DNA of 64,000 nt. Origin: JAIBJN01 sp963839745. GTDB taxonomy: Bacteria > Actinomycetota > Thermoleophilia > Gaiellales > Gaiellaceae. This document shows positions 59,400 to 64,000 of this stretch, piece after piece. The stretch is from the NCBI GenBank assembly GCA_963839745.1, contig CAWIWC010000005.1, positions 186,001 through 250,000 of the forward strand, in the 5' to 3' direction. Each line of letters opens with the position of its first letter. Position 1 is the first letter of the stretch. A program made the translations under genes and the position numbers. The notes under the pieces are model-generated. The model searched no databases. It worked only from the letters and a program-made list of their open reading frames with translations, and had not been told where the DNA came from.

Positions 59400-60766
59400 A
59401 TGCCGCCCGTCGAGGCCGCCGAGCTCGTCGAGCGGATCTGGGCGCGCGACGCGTCGCTCTGGACGGGGAGCGACGAGGCCCGCTGGCTGGGCTGGCTCGA
59501 CGAGCCGTCGCGCTACCCGCGCGACCAGATGCAGGAGGAGCTCGGGAAGCTCCACGAGCTCGACGTCTCGAGCTGCGTGCTTCTAGGCATGGGCGGTTCC
59601 AGCCTGGCGCCCGTGGTCATGCGGCAGGAGATGGGGACGGAGTCCTTCCATGTCCTCGACAGCACGCACCCGGCGGCCGTGCGCGCTCTTGAGGAGCGCA
59701 TCGACCCCGACGACACGCTCTTCGTCGTCTCCTCGAAGTCCGGGACGACGCTCGAGACGCGCTGCCACCTCGACTACTTCTGGCGCAAGGGGCGCACGTT
59801 CGCGGCGATCACCGACCCCGGCTCCGAGCTCGAGGCGCTCGGACGCGAGCGAGGCTTCGCGGCCGTCGTCTGGGGAGAGCCGACGATCGGCGGTCGCTAC
59901 TCGGCGCTCTCGCCGTTCGGGCTCGTCCCCGGGGCGCTCATAGGCCTCGACGTCGAGCAGCTCATGGACAGGCGCGACCGAGATGCAGGAGGCGTGCCGG
60001 ACCGACCGGAATCCCGGGCCTCGAGCTCGGGCTTGCGCTCGGGCACGCCTGGCTCGAGGGGCGCGACAAGGTCGTCGTTCCGGAGGCGAACGGCTTCGGG
60101 CTCTGGCTGGAGCAGCTGCTCGCCGAGTCGACCGGCAAGGAGGGCAAGGGCCTCGTCCCGGCGCCCGGCGAGTCGTCCGAGGGCGCGGATCGCCAGCCAC
60201 GCGACGTCGGGATCGGCGGCGTGGGCGACCTGGGCGCCGAGCTCTATCGCTGGGAGTTCGCCACCGCGGTCGCCGGGGCGATCCTCGAGATCAACCCGTT
60301 CGACCAGCCGAACGTGCAGGAGGCGAAGGATCGCACCCTCGAGGTCCTTTCCGGCCACGGCCAAGTGCCTGGCACCGGGACGCGTCCAGAGGGGACGGGG
60401 GCGGTCGAGGAGCTGCTCGCTGGGGCGCGGCCCGGCGACTACATCGCCGTCCTGGCCTTCATCGACCCCGAGCGCGAGGCGGAGCTGACGCCGCTCGTCG
60501 AGCGGGCGAGGGCCACCGGCTGCGTCGTCACGGTCGGCCTCGGGCCCCGCTATCTGCACTCGACCGGCCAGCTCCACAAGGGCGGCCCTCCGACCGGGCG
60601 CTTCGTCCAGGTCGTGGACGACCCGGGTGACGAGCTTTCGATCCCCGGGAGGCCGTTCGGCTTCCGCACGCTCATCCAGGCGCAGGCCGAGGGGGACCTG
60701 GCCGCCCTGGCGGAGCGGGGACGCCCTATCGTTCGCGTGACACTCGACGACCTGGAGGCGCTATGA
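59400..60766 (+). CDS. pgi: glucose-6-phosphate isomerase, two apparent frameshifts
   Basis: From ATG 59400 the first 190 residues are normal (LLGMGGSSLAPVV, SKSGTTLETRCHLDYF, GGRYSALSPFGLVPGAL). Then near 59971-59976 the frame moves to read ATEMQEACRTDRNPG, and near 60014-60020 again to LELGLALGHAWLEGRDKV, continuing through GLWLEQLLAEST, GAELYRWEFATAVAGAIL and NPFDQPNVQEAKD to the stop at 60766. Length 1367 equals 455 codons plus two bases. With both bases removed it is a complete isomerase of the short form. The start ATG of gnd overlaps its stop. Confidence 0.88.
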
Positions 60767-61653
60767 AGCTCGGAATGGTCGGCCTCGGCCGCATGGGGGC
60801 CAACATGGTTGAGCGCCTGCGCGGGGGCGGGCACGAGGTGGAGACCTACGCCCGCACCGCGCCGGAGCGCACGGCCGACTCCCTGGTCGAGCTGGCGACG
60901 AAGCTCGAGCAGCCCCGGGTCGTCTGGCTGATGATCCCGTCCGGCGACCCGACGGAGAAGGCGTTTCAAACGCTCCTGCCGCTGCTCGAAGACGGCGACA
61001 CGGTCGTCGACGGCGGCAACTCGAACTTCCGCGACTCCATGCGCCGCGCCGGGCAGGCGAAAGCCAAGGGCGTGAGCTTCCTCGACGCGGGGGTCTCGGG
61101 CGGCATCTGGGGCCTCACCGAGGGCTACTGCATCATGGCCGGCGGCGACGAGAGCGCGTTCCAGGCCGTGGAGCCCGCGCTCGCCACCCTCGCTCCGGAA
61201 GGCGGCTACGCCCACGTCGGCCCTTCGGGCGCGGGCCACTTCGTGAAGATGGTCCACAACGGCATCGAGTACGGGCTCATGGAGGCCTACGCCGAGGGCT
61301 TCGAGCTCCTCCAGGGCATCCCCGACTTCGAGCTCGACCTCCAGCAGCTCGCAGCGCTCTGGCAGCACGGCTCGGTCGTCCGCAGCTGGCTGCTCGAGCT
61401 CCTCGACCGCGCGCTGCAGGCCGATCCCGGCCTGGAGGAGATCCGTGGCTACGTGGAGGACTCGGGCGAGGGCCGCTGGACCGTGCACGAGGCGGTCGAG
61501 GCCGCGGTGCCCGTTCCGGTGCTCGCGCTCTCCCTCTTCGCACGCTTCTCCTCGCGCCAGGACGAATCGTTCGCGGCCAAGGTGAACGCGGCCCTCCGCA
61601 ACCAGTTCGGCGGCCACGCCGTCGAGGCCGCGAAGGCGAAGGCGGCCGAGTGA
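60763..61653 (+). CDS. gnd: 6-phosphogluconate dehydrogenase (decarboxylating, short GndA type)
   Basis: 296 residues, much shorter than the 470-residue E. coli form and matching the NAD-type YqeC/GndA class. GLGRMGANMVERL (nucleotide site), VDGGNSNFRDS, FLDAGVSGGIWGL and HFVKMVHNGIEYGLMEAYAEG (seen in part: KMVHNGIEYG) contain the catalytic Lys and Asn. Produces ribulose 5-phosphate and CO2. Overlaps pgi and zwf by four bases each. Confidence 0.94.
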   Translation: MKLGMVGLGRMGANMVERLRGGGHEVETYARTAPERTADSLVELATKLEQPRVVWLMIPSGDPTEKAFQTLLPLLEDGDTVVDGGNSNFRDSMRRAGQAKAKGVSFLDAGVSGGIWGLTEGYCIMAGGDESAFQAVEPALATLAPEGGYAHVGPSGAGHFVKMVHNGIEYGLMEAYAEGFELLQGIPDFELDLQQLAALWQHGSVVRSWLLELLDRALQADPGLEEIRGYVEDSGEGRWTVHEAVEAAVPVPVLALSLFARFSSRQDESFAAKVNAALRNQFGGHAVEAAKAKAAE

Positions 61654-63155
61654 CGGAGGTCGCCGAGAACCCGCTGCTCGAGGGCCTCCGCATGCGGCGG
61701 CCGCCGGAGCCGTGCGCCCTGACGATCTTCGGGGCCTCAGGCGATCTCACGCAGCGCAAGGTGATGCCGGCCCTCTACGCGCTCGCGTTCCGGCACCTGC
61801 TCCCCGAGAGCTTCGGCGTCGTCGGCGTCTCCCGCACGGAGATGACGGCCGACGAGTTCCGTGAGCGCATGCGCCAGGCGGTGATCGAGCACGCGCGCGA
61901 CGAGTTCCGCACGGACGTCTGGGAGCGCCTCGCCGACGGGCTCCACTACGTGGCGGCGAACTTCGGCATCGAGGGCGGAGAGGAAGAGCTCGTCGCCGCT
62001 CTCACCGACCTCGACGAGACGCACGGGACCGCCGGGAACCGCGTCTACTACCTCGCCGTCCCGCCCGAGGCCTTCGACGACATCGTGACGGCGATGGGCC
62101 GCCGCCGTGCCGCAGGCGGCTGGACGCGCCTCGTCGTCGAGAAGCCGTTCGGCTACGACCTCACGAGCGCGCAGGAGCTGAACGCGCTCCTCCGCACCTA
62201 CTTCGACGAGAAGGAGATCTTCCGCATCGACCACTACCTGGGCAAGGAGACCGTCCAGAACATGCTGGTCCTGCGGTTCGCGAACGGCATCTTCGAGCCG
62301 ATTTGGAACCGGCAGTTCATCGACCACGTGCAGATCACCGTGGCCGAGTCGCTCGGCCTCGAGGGGCGGGCGGGCTTCTACGAGAAGGCGGGTGCGATTC
62401 GGGACGTCGTCCAGAACCACATGCTCCAGCTCGTCGCGCTCACGGCCATGGAGCCGCCGATCGACTTCGCGGCGGAGTCGGTGCGGAACGAGAAGGTCAA
62501 GGTCCTCAAGGCCCTGCACACGCCGGGTCCCAAGCATGTGGTGCGGGGTCAGTACGGCAGCGGCTACATCGAGGGCGAGGAGGTGCCCGGGTACCGCGAG
62601 GAGGGCGTCGCGCCCGACTCGCAGACCGAGACCTACGTTGCCGCCAAGCTGTACGTGGACAACTGGCGCTGGGCCGACACGCCGTTCTACATCCGCACCG
62701 GCAAGCGGCTGGCGCGGCGCGAGACGACGATCGCGATCCAGTTCAAGCGGGCTCCGCACCCGCCCTTCGAGGTCGACCTCGAGTCGCCGCTGCGTCCGAA
62801 TGTGCTCCTCATCCACATCCAGCCGGACGAGGGCGTCTCGCTCGCCATCGGCGCGAAGGTGCCGGGGCAGGGGCTCTCGATCCGCACGGTGCACATGGAC
62901 TTCCTCTACGGCGGCGCATTCCGTGTCGGGCTGCCGGAGGCCTACGAGCGCCTGATCCTCGACTGTCTGCTCGGCGACGCGACGCTGTTCACGCGTGCCG
63001 ACGAGGTCGAGGAGCAGTGGGCGATCGTCGATGCGATGGTGGCCCCGTGGCGCCGCGACCGGCCGCACTTCCCGAACTACGCGGCCGGGACCTGGGGGCC
63101 GCGCGCCGCCGACGAGCTCCTCCACCGCGACGGCCGCTCCTGGCGGAGGCACTGA
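61650..63155 (+). CDS. zwf: glucose-6-phosphate 1-dehydrogenase
   Basis: 501 residues from GTG overlapping the gnd stop. IFGASGDLTQRKVMPALY (coenzyme motif), VVEKPFGYDL, RIDHYLGKETVQN with the catalytic His, FEPIWNRQFIDHVQI, and RTGKRLARRET. Standard length. First committed enzyme of the pentose-phosphate route, producing NADPH; activated in actinobacteria by OpcA, encoded next. Confidence 0.96.
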   Translation: MTEVAENPLLEGLRMRRPPEPCALTIFGASGDLTQRKVMPALYALAFRHLLPESFGVVGVSRTEMTADEFRERMRQAVIEHARDEFRTDVWERLADGLHYVAANFGIEGGEEELVAALTDLDETHGTAGNRVYYLAVPPEAFDDIVTAMGRRRAAGGWTRLVVEKPFGYDLTSAQELNALLRTYFDEKEIFRIDHYLGKETVQNMLVLRFANGIFEPIWNRQFIDHVQITVAESLGLEGRAGFYEKAGAIRDVVQNHMLQLVALTAMEPPIDFAAESVRNEKVKVLKALHTPGPKHVVRGQYGSGYIEGEEVPGYREEGVAPDSQTETYVAAKLYVDNWRWADTPFYIRTGKRLARRETTIAIQFKRAPHPPFEVDLESPLRPNVLLIHIQPDEGVSLAIGAKVPGQGLSIRTVHMDFLYGGAFRVGLPEAYERLILDCLLGDATLFTRADEVEEQWAIVDAMVAPWRRDRPHFPNYAAGTWGPRAADELLHRDGRSWRRH

Positions 63156-63159
63156 CGCC

Positions 63160-64000
63160 GTGCCGGTAGCCCTGGGCAGCATCCGCGAGATCGAGCGCGA
63201 GCTCGGCCAGCTCCGCGACGCGTCGACGGGCCCCGACGCCGCCCCGCTCCTGCGCACGAGCGTGATGACGCACATCGCCTGGGTGCCGGAGCGTTGGGCC
63301 GAGCAGGCGAAAGGCACGCTCTCCGGCCTGGCCGAGCGGCACCCGTCGCGCACGATCCTCCTCTTCCCCTGCCCGGACGCGTCCGAGGACGAGCTCCAGG
63401 GCGAAGTCGACTTCCGCTGCTTCGTCCGCGGCGGCCACGAGAAGGAGGTCTGCTCCGAGGTCATCTCGATCAGGCTGTGCGGGAAGCGCGCCGCCGCTCC
63501 GGCGAGCGTCGTGACGCCCCTGCTCGTCAGCGACCTGCCGGCGTTCCTGCGCTGGCGCGGCCCGCTGCCGTTCGACAGCGGGGAGCTCGACCAGATGCTG
63601 GGTGTCGTCGACCGCCTCGTCGTCGACGCGCGGGAATGGACGGACGTCCGGGCCGACTTCGGCCGACTGCCTGCGCTCTTCGACCGCGTTGCGGTGTCCG
63701 ACATCGCCTGGGCGCGGACGCTCGCATGGCGTGCCGCCGTCGCGGACCTCTGGCCGGACGTCGCCGAGGCCGAGGTGATCCGCGTGGCGGGGCCCGAGCC
63801 GGAGGCGCTCCTCCTCCAGGGTTGGCTCTCCGCGCGGCTCGGCCGCGACGTGCGGCTCGAGCACGAGCCCGCCGGTGAGGTCGAGCTCGTCGCGGTCGAC
63901 GGGCGCGAGGCCCTACCCCGACGCGTCGAGCCGAAGACGTCGAGCGATCTGCTCTCGGACGAGCTCGAGGTCTTCGGGCGTGACCGGGTCTACGAGGAGG
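63160..64000 (+). CDS. opcA: glucose-6-phosphate dehydrogenase assembly protein OpcA (partial, cut by window edge)
   Basis: GTG at 63160, four bases after the zwf stop, opens a frame that is still open at the right edge (280 codons seen). Readable: LGSIREIERELGQLR, LLRTSVMTHIAWVPER, SRTILLFPCPD, VISIRLCGKRAAAPASVV, LLVSDLPAFLRWRGPLPF and DIAWARTLAWR, which is the OpcA pattern. OpcA helps assemble and activate G6PD. The rest of the gene lies outside the window. Confidence 0.9.
   Translation, partial: MPVALGSIREIERELGQLRDASTGPDAAPLLRTSVMTHIAWVPERWAEQAKGTLSGLAERHPSRTILLFPCPDASEDELQGEVDFRCFVRGGHEKEVCSEVISIRLCGKRAAAPASVVTPLLVSDLPAFLRWRGPLPFDSGELDQMLGVVDRLVVDAREWTDVRADFGRLPALFDRVAVSDIAWARTLAWRAAVADLWPDVAEAEVIRVAGPEPEALLLQGWLSARLGRDVRLEHEPAGEVELVAVDGREALPRRVEPKTSSDLLSDELEVFGRDRVYEE

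Overview
The window is a strongly GC-rich bacterial chromosome segment with dense, mostly overlapping genes (many ATGA, GTGA or TAGTG junctions). Gene content points to an actinobacterium. The evidence is the fhaA-fhaB-PP2C-rodA-pbpA-PASTA kinase-ddl division cluster, a SUF cluster using SufU, a tkt-tal-pgi-gnd-zwf-opcA block, a caa3-type oxidase and two glutamine synthetases. The combination, together with a DUF6458-like protein, resembles the Thermoleophilia/Gaiellales branch more than Streptomyces or Mycobacterium; this placement is recalled family knowledge, not a computed result.

Layout. 0-6.1 kb: two LysR regulators, a sugar-dehydrogenase lipoprotein, an ECF sigma factor with its probable membrane regulator, an SDR oxidoreductase and three small membrane proteins. 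6.2-11.8 kb: a cytochrome c oxidase operon (subunits II, I, III) interleaved with unusual universal-stress-like proteins, then a lipoprotein cytochrome c. 11.8-15.4 kb, minus strand: STAS protein, TPR protein, amidohydrolase, TatC, TatA. 15.5-21.9 kb: sufC-sufB-VOC-sufD-methyltransferase-sufS-sufU-Rieske. 21.9-25.8 kb: small enzymes, an orphan structured-RNA candidate, an NmrA-like protein, dCTP deaminase and a class III aminotransferase. 25.8-37.1 kb: three Ser/Thr kinases, D-Ala-D-Ala ligase and the cell-wall/division cluster. 37.2-39.8 kb: membrane proteins, GNAT and HNH proteins. 39.8-44.6 kb: two glutamine synthetase genes flanking an ABC exporter, each gene with a leader RNA. 44.7-45.9 kb: an IS5-like relic bounded by 23-bp inverted repeats and carrying an alpha/beta hydrolase. 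45.9-54.4 kb: two-component proteins, including two degenerate receivers, a very large PAS/GAF kinase and a soluble HisKA_2 kinase paired with an ANTAR regulator. 54.5-64 kb: an ABC-F protein and the pentose-phosphate block, running off the right edge inside opcA.

Most interesting connection: both glnA genes begin with short leaders in which a small hairpin with a six-base loop (all loops start GAC-G or GAT-G) is mutually exclusive with an intrinsic terminator. This is the architecture used by ANTAR antitermination proteins, and a kinase/ANTAR regulator pair lies about 7-10 kb away. I infer a nitrogen-linked antitermination circuit.

Caution: eight apparent +1 frameshifts (PASTA kinase three, pgi two, ABC-F, ABC permease and hydrolase one each) all need removal of a single base. 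This looks like insertion error in the assembly, although real decay is possible.
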